From Pycnopodia helianthoides (taxonomy: Eukaryota; Echinodermata; Asteroidea; Forcipulatida; Asteriidae), in the NCBI GenBank assembly GCA_032158295.1, contig CM063256.1, positions 17,938,284 through 18,002,283 on the forward strand: DNA of 64,000 bases, in the 5' to 3' direction. Each line of letters starts with the position of its first letter. The first letter of the stretch is position 1. A program made the translations under genes and the position numbers. Below the pieces are notes generated by a model. The model saw nothing but the letters and a program-made list of their open reading frames with translations, was not told the origin of the DNA and made no database searches. Of this stretch, positions 1 to 44,142 are shown piece after piece.

Positions 1-208
1 AGTGGTTTTTCTTTTCAAAATGCGTTTACACCTGTTAGACATGTCTGCAACGGTGCAGTAAAGTGTTCCCAAATCCAGCCTACTTTATGGCGGATCTCTG
101 GATTATAGATATCCTGTACTGACTCGCTGAATAAAGTCAAGTCCAAACTTGCCGAACGAGAGCTCTAATTATCTGTTCCTACACACAACCTACTTAACAA
201 TACTACCG

Positions 209-552
209 TTAAAGGCCCTGTACACTATTGGTAAGATCGAAAAACACAATTTTCACAGATTCACACATAACTTACATGATTTAAAGTAAGTAATGGTAGA
301 GAGGGTTCCTTAAAATATTTCTGCCTAAAATGCTATCGTTTCTGAGAAACGAGTAAAACAATAGTTATTATCGCGCGCGATAATTTGAAAAAAAACAGAA
401 AACACATAAGATCTCTTTTCACTATTTTCTCGTGACCTCGATGACCAATTGAGCTCAAACTTTCACAGGTTTGTTTGTTCATGCATATGTTTAATCACAC
501 AAAATGTGGACACTGATTTTGAGCTGTTACCAAAAGTGTACAATACCTTTAA
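209..552. repeat. MITE, TTAA-flanked family 1
   Basis: A short non-autonomous DNA element. It starts and ends at TTAA, and its inverted ends read roughly AAAGGCCCTGTACACTATTGG and, at the right end, CCAAAAGTGTACAATACCTT. It has no coding capacity. A second copy lies at 40232-40622. The TTAA flanks match piggyBac-type target sites, but no autonomous partner with these ends is visible here. Confidence 0.65.
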
Positions 553-597
553 GTATGGAACTTGTTTTCTGTTCCTTTCTTAAACAGTGGCGTAGGG

Positions 598-673
598 GTG
601 GGGGGGGGGGGGGGGAGGCCACGTGACCACCAACATAGATGTCCGTGCGCCCCCACCCCCCCCCCCCCCCACG
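598..673. repeat. Poly-G run facing poly-C run
   Basis: A run of about 16 G is followed roughly 45 bp later by a run of about 16 C, so a strong G:C hairpin is possible. Runs like this are prone to assembly error. The next kilobase (953-1050) holds another C run and an A/T-rich (AAATA)n tract. Nothing coding is seen. Confidence 0.6.
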
Positions 674-1298
674 GGTGACCCGATTTTAAATCTGGACTAA
701 ACAAACAAATCCCGAATTAAATAGTTACATTAAAATGAGTTTTTGTTGTAGTGTTTTTAATGTTTTGGAGCTACTCTTCTATTTACACGCAGACAACAAT
801 GTATTTGTTTTTACCTCCACAGCAGATTATCTTTAAAATATTTAGTAAATGACACAGAAAGGGGTCTTGTTTAGATTGCAAACGAAAAACTGCCGTTTTA
901 ATTGGTAAGAAGTGCCCCCCCCCCATTAGAAATGAAATGGTGCACCCCTTGTGCCTCCCCCCCCCCAAAAAAAAATAAATAAATAAATAAAACAAATAAT
1001 AATAAATAAATAAAATAAAAAATAAAATAAAAATAAAAAATAAGAAATAACAAATTCTCGAATTGTTTACGAGAGATTAGTGTGTCACGTTTAATTTTAC
1101 AGATTTTATGATTCAGAATAAATCATCCGCATTAAGAGTGTCTCTGCAATATCGGGCATAGCATAATTATGAAAAACAATTGCTCATTGTAGAGCAGGCA
1201 TAGGCTGCCCTCATTTGGAACTGGGAAAACTTTATATCAAATTCTTTCTTTATGAATTTTATTAGGTAAGGTAAGTTAGCAACACGCCATTGTGCCTT

Positions 1299-1673
1299 TT
1301 AAAGGGAGGGTATACCTTTGGTTCTCCAAAAATAATGCCCCCAAAATCCTACTTTGTATAAGAAGCTGTTAATAATGTATAACATTTCAGGAAAATAATT
1401 TCCTTCTAAGGAATGTGGCTTTAAGAGAGAGGGATTCAAAAACATTTCAATCTGAGAAACGTTTCTGCATGAAACGTTTCTCAGATTGTGTATTCCAATA
1501 TACGGATTGTTTTCCTGCGTGGGCATTACCGCTCCAGATTTTCAGCGCTATCACAAAAACGCTACCCCATTTTAAAATGAACTTTTCACAGGTTAGTTTT
1601 GTTGTTGTCTACATTTATATAGGATCAAAACAATCGAACGGTTACAAAAACCAAAGGTATACTTTGGCTTTAA
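1299..1673. repeat. MITE, TTAA-flanked family 2
   Basis: TTAA is present at both ends, with inverted ends built on GGTATACCTTTGG and CCAAAGGTATAC. The interior has a small palindrome around GAAACGTTTC. The same family occurs at 3778-4172, 4612-4993 and 13681-14061, with partial copies at 27640-27831 and 41535-41725. Short reading frames inside it are not coding. Confidence 0.7.
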
Positions 1674-2705
1674 ACAACTAAATTACAATGGTTTGGCACC
1701 ACCTTTTGGTATATATTTCTTTTTGGTCATGCCACACCATGCATCGTCTAGCGAACAAAATCCAAGCTTTTTAAAACAAAACACAAATCGTATTTTATAT
1801 TCAGATGCTCCATATAAAACAATCGCAAACAGATGTTTGGGGGAGAAGCACGGCCATCTGTCAGATTAAAATGTGCTATCTTATCGATTGACCAATAAGC
1901 GAGCTCGTATCAACAATGCAATGAATGAATTAGTGTATCGACCAATAGGAAGAACCGATACAGCATTGCGAATAATTTTACGCGCATTGTTTAAAAATAA
2001 CTACTGATTACAATCGATCGGTATGGAATGCTATATCAAAGACGACTGAATTCACGAGTGCATAATTCCAACAGCACCTATATCCAGATTGTGCTCGTGC
2101 TGTGTCCAGGTGCTCAAGTCTCAAACACACAATTTACATTATGTGTAATTTGTTTTTATTTATTGAATGCAGAACAAAATCAATGACTTTTACACTGGTC
2201 AGATTCAATGCAGGCCTAATGCTATAGTGTTGTGATTGAAGACTATGAAAAGCTTTGCTTTGCATCAATTCCTAAAAATGATGTCACTTAAATATGAAAA
2301 CACGCTCAAATACCTGTATCCACAAAGTGCCGGCAACTCCTTAGAACAAAAACCAATTCAAATCTGTGTAGACATGTTCTTTGTTTACTTGAACAAGATC
2401 ACACTTTGAAGACCTAATAAGCATCTTGGAGAAAAAAAAACACAAACAAACAAAAACCGGAGGATTAATTTTGATTGAAAAGAAAACGGTACTTATAATC
2501 TCTTAAGAAAAATGGTGGTTTTGACAAGAGTATTTGACGTTTCAATCAGTTTATTTTAAACTTATAGTCTTCACGAACAAGCTAGGCTGTAAATAGGTAA
2601 AAGAAAAGAAAACAATTACAATGGAATAGAAAAAAAAAAAAAAAAAAAAAAATTTTAACCTGGTGTATAGCTTCTTGCTTTTGTGTCCATTTAACTCAAT
2701 GTAAG

Positions 2706-2835
2706 GCCGTGTCCGAATTGGCAGCTACAGCAGCTGCGTCTACGGCTAAGTTTCCACGTCATCATGCATTGGAATATAGTAACGTCCTTAGCAACACCCT
2801 TAGCAACAGTCATAGCCGTAAGCCGTAGCCGCCAA
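2706..2835. repeat. Dispersed repeat with GCAGCTACAG end
   Basis: About 130 bp starting TCCGAATTGGCAGCTACAG and ending in an inverted GCCGTAGCCGCC-like end. Related copies lie at 16566-16702 and 41172-41305. It is probably a small MITE; I did not define a target duplication. Confidence 0.5.
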
Positions 2836-3777
2836 AAGACTGTACAAGTCTCGAGCATATCGAAAACGAGAACGCAACTCCAACGAAGACTATAATTGTC
2901 TATGAAAACAAAACTATTTTGTATTACTTCGTAATAGCGAATTAATAATTCGTTATTAACAGATGGTGTGACCGAATTCAACATTCAACGCTATTTTGTT
3001 GAGTATTTGTGTAACATTACTTTTTACAAACTGTGGCTATATGTTTTTTGCTTTTCTGTTTTTGATGCATGCTGGCAGAGTTGTACACAATTTTTTTTTT
3101 AGAAAACAAACTTTCATAACTCATAGGCTTTAATTCCAACGCATACAAGGACCCTTGAAATTACAGGCTCTCTGAAATGCCGTGTCCAAAGGAAGGAAAT
3201 CATTGATGCAATAAGGAAGTGGGGTATATTTCTAATAATAGGGAAACACTAAAACAAAGTATTGAGCATCACTAACAAGAAGACTGTAGTCTGCCATAGA
3301 AACACTTGAGGGATAATGTTTAAACTGTCTGTAAATATTTGATGAAGAATCGGTGTATACAGTTTTCGAATTAAGTATCAGTTTGTGAAATCATTCAATT
3401 TAGAATGTTATATGTTTGTAATGAACTTATAGTAGTTGATAAATGTGTTTCGAAATGAAGCGCAAATATTGTTTCTAATTGTCCGTTGAAAACTGTTTCG
3501 GTTATGTTTAGGAAGTATTGACAGAGGGGCGACAAATAATCCTTTATCATAAATGATTGTTTATATATTTTATCTAAACAAAAAATAATATGTCATCTAA
3601 TTTTATTAATGGATCGTATTTTTTTATATTTTTTATGACACACACATGCCAGGTTTCGTTAACATTTTTTAAACATAAAAACAAATAATTCCGTGTGTTT
3701 GAATTGTTCTTTTTCTTAGCAGTGTATGCAAATATTATGCACACAAATTATCCACGACTAATGCGTTACCGTGTGAT

Positions 3778-4172
3778 TTAAAAGCAGGATATACTTTTGG
3801 CAATTGTCAAAGACTATAGTATCCCCACTTAGTGTATCACAACATATGCATAAAATAACAAACCTGTGAAAATTTGAGCTTAATTGGTCGCGAAGTTGCA
3901 AGAAAACAGTGAAAAACAAAAACAAAACCTTGTTGCATAGAATAATTGTGTGCTTTCAAATGCCTGAGAAAGGCTTCATGCCTGAAGCCTTTCTCAGATT
4001 CAAATATTTTAGTGAGAAACTACCTCTTTCTCAAAAACTACATTACTTCAGAGGGAGTATTTTCTGACAATGTTTTCTACTATCAGCAGCTCTCAGGTGC
4101 TCCTTCCCAAGTAAGTTTTTATGGTAATGTATTTCTTGAGTATTTAACAAAAGTATAATCCACTGCCTTTAA
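3778..4172. repeat. MITE, TTAA-flanked family 2
   Basis: TTAA at both ends with a TATACTTTTGG-like left end and an AAAAGTATA-like right end. The middle has an inverted repeat (CTGAGAAAGGC against GCCTTTCTCAG), so the element can fold on itself. Its consensus sits between families 1 and 2. Confidence 0.6.
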
Positions 4173-4611
4173 AACGAGACGAATGCATTCGTTCTCATTT
4201 CATTCCAGTTACGAGCAGCACAAATAGCTAACAAAAAATTATTTTATGCGGGTAGTTTTTTGACTGTATAATAACCCTGGTATAGAGTAGCAAGTTCCCT
4301 ATGTATACTAACATTTAATGATGACCCGCAGAAACTGCAAAACACTAATCAACACATCTGCATCTATAAGCAGTAGGCCAATCTGCGGTTGTATTTTGTA
4401 GAATTTTAAGATGAAACAGTGAGAAGAATCACTTGTCATTAAACTGCAAGTACGCTAGTTTTACCCATAAATCATATTTATCTACAATTATTATTTGTAC
4501 GATCCACGTAGTCACGATTCCCCATGACATAGAGAGTGCCAGTCAGTGTTCCTTAGGCTCCCACTAGCCTAAATATCCGCTGTGGAACGAAAACCATTTA
4601 ACAAAAAAACC

Positions 4612-4993
4612 GTAAAGGCAAAGTATACCTTTGGTTTTTGGGACCGTTTTATTGTTTTAATCCTTCAATGTAGATACAGGGCCTTCATACAATAAAACAA
4701 CCTGTGAAAATGGTCGCGTTTTTTAATATCGCCAAAATCCGCAGCGAATAATTATGTCCACGCATAAAGATTAATCCTATTAGGAATACACGATATGAGA
4801 AACGTTTCTGACGTTTCTCAGATTCAAATTTTGGGGATAAAAACTGACATATTTTTCCATATCCACATTATTTTGAATTGAAATATTTCTCAAAATGCTT
4901 TATATTTATCGAAAGTTGCTGTTCTTCTAACCAAGTCAGTTTTTATTGCCATTAATTTGTAGAGTGATTACCAATCGCGTACCTTCCCTTTAA
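4612..4993. repeat. MITE, TTAA-flanked family 2
   Basis: Left end AAAGGCAAAGTATACCTTTGG, right end CCTTCCCTTTAA, with the family's central palindrome (GAAACGTTTC followed by ACGTTTCTCAG). The left flank has only TAA, so the first T of the TTAA appears lost. Confidence 0.6.
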
Positions 4994-6910
4994 GGCAATA
5001 AACATGCCTTTTCAAAGAGGTGTATCAAATAGAACATCTCCAAATAGTCTATCTGGACGTCCCTTGTGGATCCACGCAACCAACCTTAGCGCATGGCTCT
5101 CCACGCACAGCCGCTGTGTTTACCCATAGCGATTGAATTTACAACACTGTTAATAAGGATAGCAGGGGTCACCCCACAGATACGAATAATTCCTATTGAT
5201 ATTGATTTGCCCTGTGCATAAATTCTCTCTTGATGCTCAAACGAATTCTTATCTTCCCCTCGTCCTCATTCTAGTAGTGTATATGATTTCTATGGCGAAC
5301 CCGGGCCATTCTTGCCCTGCTTACCACAAAACTATGCACTTATACAGTGCCTTGTAAGACAGGAAATTCTAGAAGCCATAAGCACATAATTCTACGGAGA
5401 GCAGCGTCAGGATATTGGGCCCTTGATACTTACGGGCGACAAACTCACACACTAAATACTGTATCGAGGAAGCACTTAAAAATGCCACCAACAACCCTAC
5501 TAAAATTACCTACAATTCAATACAATTATTTTATACGATAATTTAGAATGATAATCATATGACCGCATGCCCGCTATCTTAAAACGGTTTGTTATTAAAA
5601 GGATGTTGAATGCTATAGACCTCCACCGGACATCTAATTATTCTAAGGTAAACATACCTTTAGTGTGCACATAGGCCATTCCTCTGTCTTGAGCTCCGGC
5701 AGAGATATTCATGTATCCTCTTCACCTTTGAAGAAATATCCACTCCACCAAGGCATTTCAAATCCATCAATCACAAACGAGGATAAAACAATACTACAAA
5801 TTTAGAATGCGTGTCCAGGGTACACGCCTCTTTTTTTCCCCCGCTGGGGCCGACGCGTGCCAGTCGCGTGTGGTTTGAATATGTACAGCGGTTATGCATT
5901 ATTTATGAGCGGCACGGGGATGTGGTTATGACACGGTGCATTGTTGCTGGTATGTCATCCCGGTGCGCGGCCATTATACGGTGCATGCTTGCGTTGTCGG
6001 CAACGTACCTGTGAATAGGACCCCTTAAGCTGAACATTATTTATCAGGTTTCAGTCATGAATCGTGGCAGCTTGTGAGTTATTCACACCTTCTGGCAATG
6101 AATGAAACAAAATATCAACAGTTTGGGGAGCTCTCACATTGTGCATTCAAATGTTGTCAACGAGTTTTTAGAGGCTTTAGGTCGATTTTGCAAAATGCCG
6201 AGAGTCGGGGTTTTAAACGAGCTATTTTGCTAAACTCCACTTTAATACTTAATATGTTTTCCTTCACTGGTGTAAAACTGTACAGATGATGCGACAAGGC
6301 CGTGTTTAATGAATTAATTCAAGATTATGATTGGATGTTGTTGGAGGTAGTGATGTTAGTTCCTCCACTGTGGCCTTTGACTGGGCAGTCTGTTCGTATT
6401 TATGGGGGGGGGGGGAGGGAGAGAAAACTGTGCATGCAATAATTATACAACATACAAATTGTAAAAAAATTAATTATAAATAAATAAATGCTGCAGTGAG
6501 AGGGGCGGGGCAAGATAACGCAGTAAATTCGAAACAAGTAAATAGTCGAGATAAAAATAATACTAACTAATATTAAACGATAAATTTGAAGAAAAAAACC
6601 CACAAAAAACCCACAACTAGAACAGCAACATAAATCATTGACACAGATATTCACCAAGTTGAATGATACTTTCTTCAATAGATAGCCCCTGCATGGGGTG
6701 TTGTTTGTTTGTTTGTTTGTTTGTTGTTTGTGTTTGTTTTTAGTGTGTATGAAAGATCATTAACTAAAAGATTACCACCACTTAACAAACACAAATAATT
6801 ATACAGCACACAATTATTATTTCTAACACCTTCTCCAGTATGATTTATTTGTTCCAACCATTTCCCACAACCATCAAATTTCTCCAAACCAGTTAAAACC
6901 ACAGTCCAAT
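4994..6910. other. Intergenic, no gene recognised
   Basis: No coding region with conserved features is visible on either strand. The stretch contains short spurious open frames, an (ATT/AAT)-rich patch around 6470-6500, a poly-G run near 6403 and a (GTTT)n tract near 6702-6740. It lies downstream of the transferrin gene. Confidence 0.4.
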
Positions 6911-7012
6911 CCGGTTACCAAACCAGTTACAATCAAGGAACAAACCGGTTACAACCACTGTGCGAACCAGTTACATTCAAGGAACAAACCGGTTACAACC
7001 ACTGTGCAAACC
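6911..7012. repeat. 44-bp tandem repeat, about two copies
   Basis: The block CAAGGAACAAACCGGTTACA recurs at 6934 and 6978, a 44-bp period, with flanking degenerate units. It is a small minisatellite with no coding content. The following 1.7 kb (7013-8788) shows no gene or clear repeat structure. Confidence 0.5.
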
Positions 7013-8788
7013 AAGCTATTGTTCCCATAACCTTTCTAAGTGACAATAGCATCAATTAAGCCGACATCCAGGTTTTCAACCCGTCATTTACCACGAGCTA
7101 TTATCAAGTTAAAACCAACACCAATTTTTGAAGGACGCCTACAAGTCAAAATCACATCAAACAAATTTCAGGTTATCAACAAAATAATCAGTTGAAAACA
7201 AAGAATCAGTTTTACAATTAATGTGCATAATTCAGTTTTCATCCATCTCATACAGTGAAGAACTAACCATGGAGTTATATTTAAATGTAGAAAAAAAAAT
7301 TATTACAAAAAACTTTATTTCTTGTGCATTTATCTAGGAAAACTGATTCCGGTAAGTTATTGCTGACATCATTCTATTATTGCAAATGTAAAAGGGCTTC
7401 CATACAAAACCTTTCAATTATTGGAAATGATGAAATGGGACTAAAATAGCGATTCTGTAATTAAATTACAAACATTCAAAAGCATGCAAATTTATATGTT
7501 TGGTATAAAACTTGGACAGCATAAACACACTGCAGTATAAAAGATTTAAAAAAAATAAGATTACGGTTTTTAAAAAACCACGATCACATACTGATTAGTA
7601 TATCGACCAATGCCAAACAGGACAACAAATTTACATTAATGTCCTTGCATACAACACACGATATCTGTACCCGAGTACAGACCAGTTGGACCCAGTTTGA
7701 ACCAGTTCACACCCGCGACTTATTATCAGGACAGCAGATAACCGTGCAGAGTACTGCATGAATGTACATCATGGTATCATGGTCTGACTCATCCCCAAAT
7801 GTAATTCAAAAAGTAAAACTAAACGTCTACTAATCAAGACAAAAACTTAAGCTCCGAGTCAAACCTGTGTCGCATTGTTTATTGGCATGATTGATCAAAT
7901 CCTATAATCCTTTATGGTTAATACAGGTTTTCCTGGTAATTTTTGGCAAACAAGCGGCCAATTGAAACGCCTCGTTGTTCGATTTTGCGCGATATTGAAA
8001 GCTACTCAAAACAGTCATCAAATTTCACTTAATGTGTTTACTGTAAGCAAATGTTCGTCATGCGATTAAAAAGAGATAACCGTTCACTTTAACGATCCAC
8101 TCAAACAGCATTCCAATTCACAGCAGCTTTTCGCAAAAATCTCTACTTGCGCCTACTCTGCTAAACTGAATGCCAATTTCCCATGGCTAAAAGGAACGCT
8201 AATTTTAATTGAATCTAATGTTCGCATTCCTCAAAGTGAAATTTAATGAAGGTTTCAACTGAAGAGGCTAAATCGAACGTTGCTTTTTGCCAAAAATTTA
8301 CAATAAAAACCTACAAATTTTTATCCTTTGAGGAAGAGATAACAAAGATTCTACATATAACAATTTTGGCATGCATTCCTAACACACAAAATAAGAGTAA
8401 ATACATCTTTGTAGATAATTTTACAGAATTGCTACATTCTGACAGTCGCCTGGATGTCCCACACAATTTTTTTTTGAAAACTATAAGAACTTCGTAACCG
8501 AAAGGAAGTTATGGTAAATAAATGCCCCAAAACAAACTTGGCTAGAATAATAAGACTTGTTCTTTTGGGGTTTACTTTTCATAAGATGGTGTTTGTCACC
8601 AAGAATTGCATGCAAAGCTGAAGCGGCGGTTAAAATAACACTTTAGTCTGGTTCCCTTATGTCTCCTCTTATTAAACCATTGATCTATGATAGACTGAGA
8701 AGGCAGGATGTCAAGGACTTTACACAATGTGTCCCCACGACGGCCATGTTGCTACTCTGGACCCTCATGTTGCCACTCACATTCCAAC

Positions 8789-8956
8789 AGATGGATTGCA
8801 ATATGCGTCATTGACCGCCATCTTTGTTGTATAACAATGGAAAAGTGCACGCGTGTCGCGTGTACGCGCTACGTCCGACTCTCGGCCAATGATAGCTCTT
8901 CACGCGTGCACAATTCATCAAAGAGGGCGGTCAATGACGCGTATTGCAATCCATCT
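8789..8956. repeat. Fold-back MITE, 168 bp
   Basis: Terminal inverted repeats of about 38 bp: the left arm begins AGATGGATTGCAAT and the right arm ends ATTGCAATCCATCT. The arms also share a GTCATTGACCGCC core. No target duplication could be assigned. It is CpG-richer than its surroundings. Confidence 0.65.
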
Positions 8957-9248
8957 ATACAAATAATGTGAATTAATGGAGAGCCAAAATGTCCCCGAAT
9001 GCCTTCACATGAAAAACAAGACACCAAATATTGGGTGGTTGTCATCCTTGGGGACAGAGCAGCCCTTGTACAGGGTAAAGGAACACAAATCTAAGCATTA
9101 TGCAACAGCAATTATGTGAGTAAAGGAAAAGCGCTATCGCAACATTGTTAACAACATTAGTAGCGAATAAGTAGGATTTGAAACTGTGCATGGTGGGAAT
9201 ACAATCAAGTGAGGTTTGCCGGAAAACCATGTAAATATTTCTCTTGAT

Positions 9249-9327
9249 GAACTGTGGTGGTTCTGAGAAGAGCCAGTGGTTAACACACTTGTTAAACCAC
9301 CGGTTCTTCTCAGAGCCACCGCAGTTC
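9249..9327. repeat. Fold-back repeat, 79 bp
   Basis: The arms GAACTGTGGTGGTTCTGAGA and TCTCAGAGCCACCGCAGTTC can pair over more than 20 bp. A related half-arm lies at about 23075-23105 (TTGTGGAGGCTCTGAAAAG). Confidence 0.55.
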
Positions 9328-9608
9328 AGAAAGATAATTGTTAACACTGTGTCTCCACAAAAACCTCACTTGTTAGTAGCAAATAAGCAATGATTTAGTT
9401 TGCGTTGTGGGCGCAGCTGTATCCGAAATACACAAGAAATAAGGTTTTAAGCACTGCAAAGTGAAATTAGACAATTTAAAAATCAAATAATAAGCTTATC
9501 ATGGTTCAAGACTAGTGCAAATTTCTCTGGAATCACTCTTCATGAAGAATAATTTAAAATTGTCGGTTGCCCCCCCCCCCAAAAAAAATGAAATATAGTT
9601 CTTATCAT

Positions 9609-9630
9609 TTTATTAGGCGGATGTTTTAAT
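9609..9630 (-). promoter_or_regulatory. Possible polyadenylation signals of the transferrin gene
   Basis: On the minus strand, AATAAA (9614-9609) and ATTAAA (9630-9625) lie 930-950 bp past the transferrin stop codon. They are the nearest canonical hexamers I found downstream. In AT-rich DNA such hexamers are common by chance, so this is only a candidate 3' end. Confidence 0.2.
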
Positions 9631-10558
9631 GCCCTCAATGATTTTCTAGTTTGAAACAACAGTCATATCCAACAGTCATTTCTGGTTGTGGATGCATCTC
9701 GACCTAACACAGTACCACCACTGATGCAATCGCCTCACCACTTCCAACTGCAACTCACAGTCAAGTTCAGACCAGTCGGACCCAGTTTGAACCAGTGGTG
9801 ACTGGTTCTACACGTACATACACCTCTCATGACGCAATGGTCATGGCGAGTAGTACTGCATCTGCTGTACAGACTCAACCTAAATACGAAGATGAGTAAG
9901 ACCAGTCAGATCCGGTTTTGGACTGGTTCTGTCCACTTTCAGCTTGGAACGGTCGTCATATTCTTCTGTTCATACCAGTGCCTTCCTCTTCACATGGGAA
10001 CAAATCTCGCGCTCAACTAGACTTCACCATGAAATTTCTCAAAATAGCCTGTAGGTTAATATCTAAATGCAACTAAGCCTCAGCAAAGAATCATGTTATC
10101 GCTAAAGCTTCATGTATAAAGGCTGAGTAAATAATGGGTTAAAAAAAGCTGGGGAAAAAAAAGAAGAAAAAAAAAAAACAGCAAAAACTTTGTAAGCATA
10201 TGCAAGCAGAAAAGCAACCCTTTACGACCACCTTACAAATGTACATACCAACACCATCAATACAAAATATCATATAATGTTGGCAGCACTCTAACTAGAC
10301 TTATTAAACCAGTTTTCACCCCCATTTAAAACCACACACACTGTTGTAGCATGTTTACATTTTCAATCAACTTTTTAACTACAAAAAAAAATAATAATTT
10401 GATACCAGGCCATAGCTAAAAACAAAATGAGAGACTTTCCTAGTTTTGACGTTGACTCACACCGAAAGCCAGGCTGCCAGAATGTGACATTTCTTATGCC
10501 GACTTCAAGGCCCAGATCCTCTCAAAGGCCTTCTATTTCCGACGGGACGTGCTCCTCT

Positions 10559-41831
<31,273 letters not shown>

Positions 41832-42349
41832 CTTGGATTTGAAACGTTGCGACGCTGAAGAAACCTTATAACAACAAAATGAAAAATGTTTTAAACAATT
41901 TACATAATAAGCAAACATTTGGGAACAGAGCTGAAAACTTCATCAGCTGTTGCTCAACATAATATTCAAATATTATTTAGAACAAGTGAACAAAATGTAG
42001 TCATTAATGTTTCAGTAATCAATATTTTCAATCGGATAAATATTTCCTTTGCTTTCAAAAGAAATATTATTGGCCTGGTATTGTCAACAAGAAAGTTTTA
42101 AAGTAAAAATAGGCCAATTTCTTAACCTCACAAAGAAAAGCTTCACAACGTCCTTCTAGAAAACTCTTGTTTAAAATTTTCAAGAGTCATAGTTAAAACA
42201 AGCAAGCTTGGTGTGGGCTTTTTATTGAATGCTGTACTGGAGTGGGGTTTGGTCCAAGGCTGCGGAACTGATAGCTGGAATTTCACTTACATCCACCATG
42301 CAATACACGGAAGCTTAATAGTACGAGCAGGGTCTTTTGTGGTAAGACC

Positions 42350-43345
42350 AAAAAGAAATCAAGTACAGAAAGTATTGTTTAACCATTTGGGATAAAGTCC
42401 CACTACTGTACGTACAGGTCCTTTATAGATCAAAGGGAACATTTAGGAATAGGGTATTGTCTTTACAACGTTGACGAAATACCTTACTTGTTTCAATTCA
42501 TTGTATTAAAGTTTTGTTTTTAAAGAAATCAAGTACATAAAGTATTGTTTAACCATTTGGGATAAAGTCCCACTACTGTACGTACAGGTCCTTTATAGAT
42601 CCAAGGGAATCTTTAGGAATAGGGTATTGTCTTTACAATGTTGAAGAAACTAGTTTCAATTCATTGCATTCAATTTTTGTTTTTAAAGAAATACAAGTAC
42701 AGAAAGTATTGTTTAACCATTTGGGATAAAGTCCCACTATTGCACGTACAGGTCCTTTATAGATCAAGGGAATCTTAAGGAATAGGGTATTGTCTTTACA
42801 ATGTTGAAGAACTAGTTTCAATTCATTGTATTAAATTTTGTTTTTAAAGAATACAAGTAGCTACAGAAAGTATTGTTTAACCATTTGGGATAAAGTCCCA
42901 CTACTGTACGTACAGGTCCTTTATAGATCCAAGGGAATCTTAGGAATAGGGTATTGTCTTTACAATGTTGAAGAACTAGTTTCAATTCATTGATTCAATT
43001 TTGTTTTTAAAGAATACAAGTACAGAAAGTATTGTTTAACCATTTGGGATAAAGCCCCACTATTGCACGTACAGGTCCTTTATAGATCTAAGGGAATCTT
43101 AAGGAATAGGGTATTGTCTTTACAATGTTGAAGAACTAGTTTCAATTCATTGTATTAATGTTTTGTTTTTAAAGAATACAAGTAGCTACAGAAAGTATTG
43201 TTTAACCATTTGGGATAAAGTCCCACTACTGTACGTACAGGTCCTTTATAGATCTAAGGGAATCTTTAGGAATAGGGTATTGTCTTTACAATGCTGACGA
43301 AAACTACTAGTTCAATTCATTGTATTAAATTTTGTTTTTAAAGAG
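42350..43345. repeat. Tandem array, unit about 165 bp, six copies
   Basis: Each unit has ACAGAAAGTATTGTTTAACC, GATAAAGTCCCAC, TACGTACAGGTCCTTTATAG and GGGTATTGTCTTTACAA. Unit starts are near 42361, 42531, 42695, 42860, 43020 and 43190, with spacing of 160-170 bp. The array lies 0.5-1.5 kb upstream of the transferrin start codon. Confidence 0.9.
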
Positions 43346-43960
43346 ACAAACACATGTATGAAACTTCCTGAGAAAAATGAACATTTGCAAGGTTTAATAA
43401 TACACACGTACTTACGTCCCACCAAGCTGGAAGTACCTCGAATTCCAGACCATTGTCTAATTGTGTGAACCAGGCTACATAAACAAGGTGACCTTGTCTT
43501 CCTGTGGGATGCATTGGCAAACAGAGTAGTCATGAAACATTAACCATGCATGACACTAATACCAGTACAAAATGTGCAATGAAGCCCTGCACCACATTAA
43601 ATGCCAACAGGTTTGTTTGTAAAGCAAGTTTTCAATGGTCTAGACTATACAAATTGAAACCTTATATAGTTCAAACCATATGGCCTGGGTGGGGATTTCT
43701 GGATCAGTCAGATTATTTAACGGACACGTTGCCTTGCCTTCATTGCCTTCGTATTGGGCCCTTTGGGCTATAAAAAGCGCTTGATATGAAATTAATATGG
43801 TTGGACAGATGTTTTTTAAAAGTAGAATCGAATGATTCACACAACTATCCCTCGTTTTCCTTTTACTTTGCTAACTCAATAAAGTAGTGACAGTGTTAGT
43901 TCTCATACATGTAAGTGGTGTTTGAAGCTTTGCATGGTGTGAAAAATAAAAAATACCCGT
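43346..43960. other. Upstream region, no gene recognised
   Basis: No conserved coding or RNA feature. It could contain 5' untranslated sequence or promoter of the transferrin gene, but nothing in the sequence fixes a start site. Confidence 0.3.
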
Positions 43961-44142
43961 AAGTATAAATAAATAGTAAACTTGCGGGTACAACCATGTG
44001 TCTTTTGTGGGAGTGTTGGCTCTCGAGTATACGTCGAGACCACAGGTGCTACACCAGCTCTGAACAAAGCCAACACTCCCACAAAAGAGATCTAATTATA
44101 ATACATGGTTGCACCCCCAAGTTTGCTATTTATTTTTATCTT
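43961..44142. repeat. Fold-back element
   Basis: Arms include TAAATAGTAAACTTG / CAAGTTTGCTATTTA, ACAACCATG / CATGGTTG, and CTTTTGTGGGAGTGTTGGCT / AGCCAACACTCCCACAAAAG. The last pair is an exact 20-bp match. A spacer of about 50 bp separates the arms. Confidence 0.7.

Noticed and set aside
9042..9347. 101-codon minus-strand open frame
   Set aside because: It crosses the fold-back repeat at 9249-9327 and shows no conserved features.
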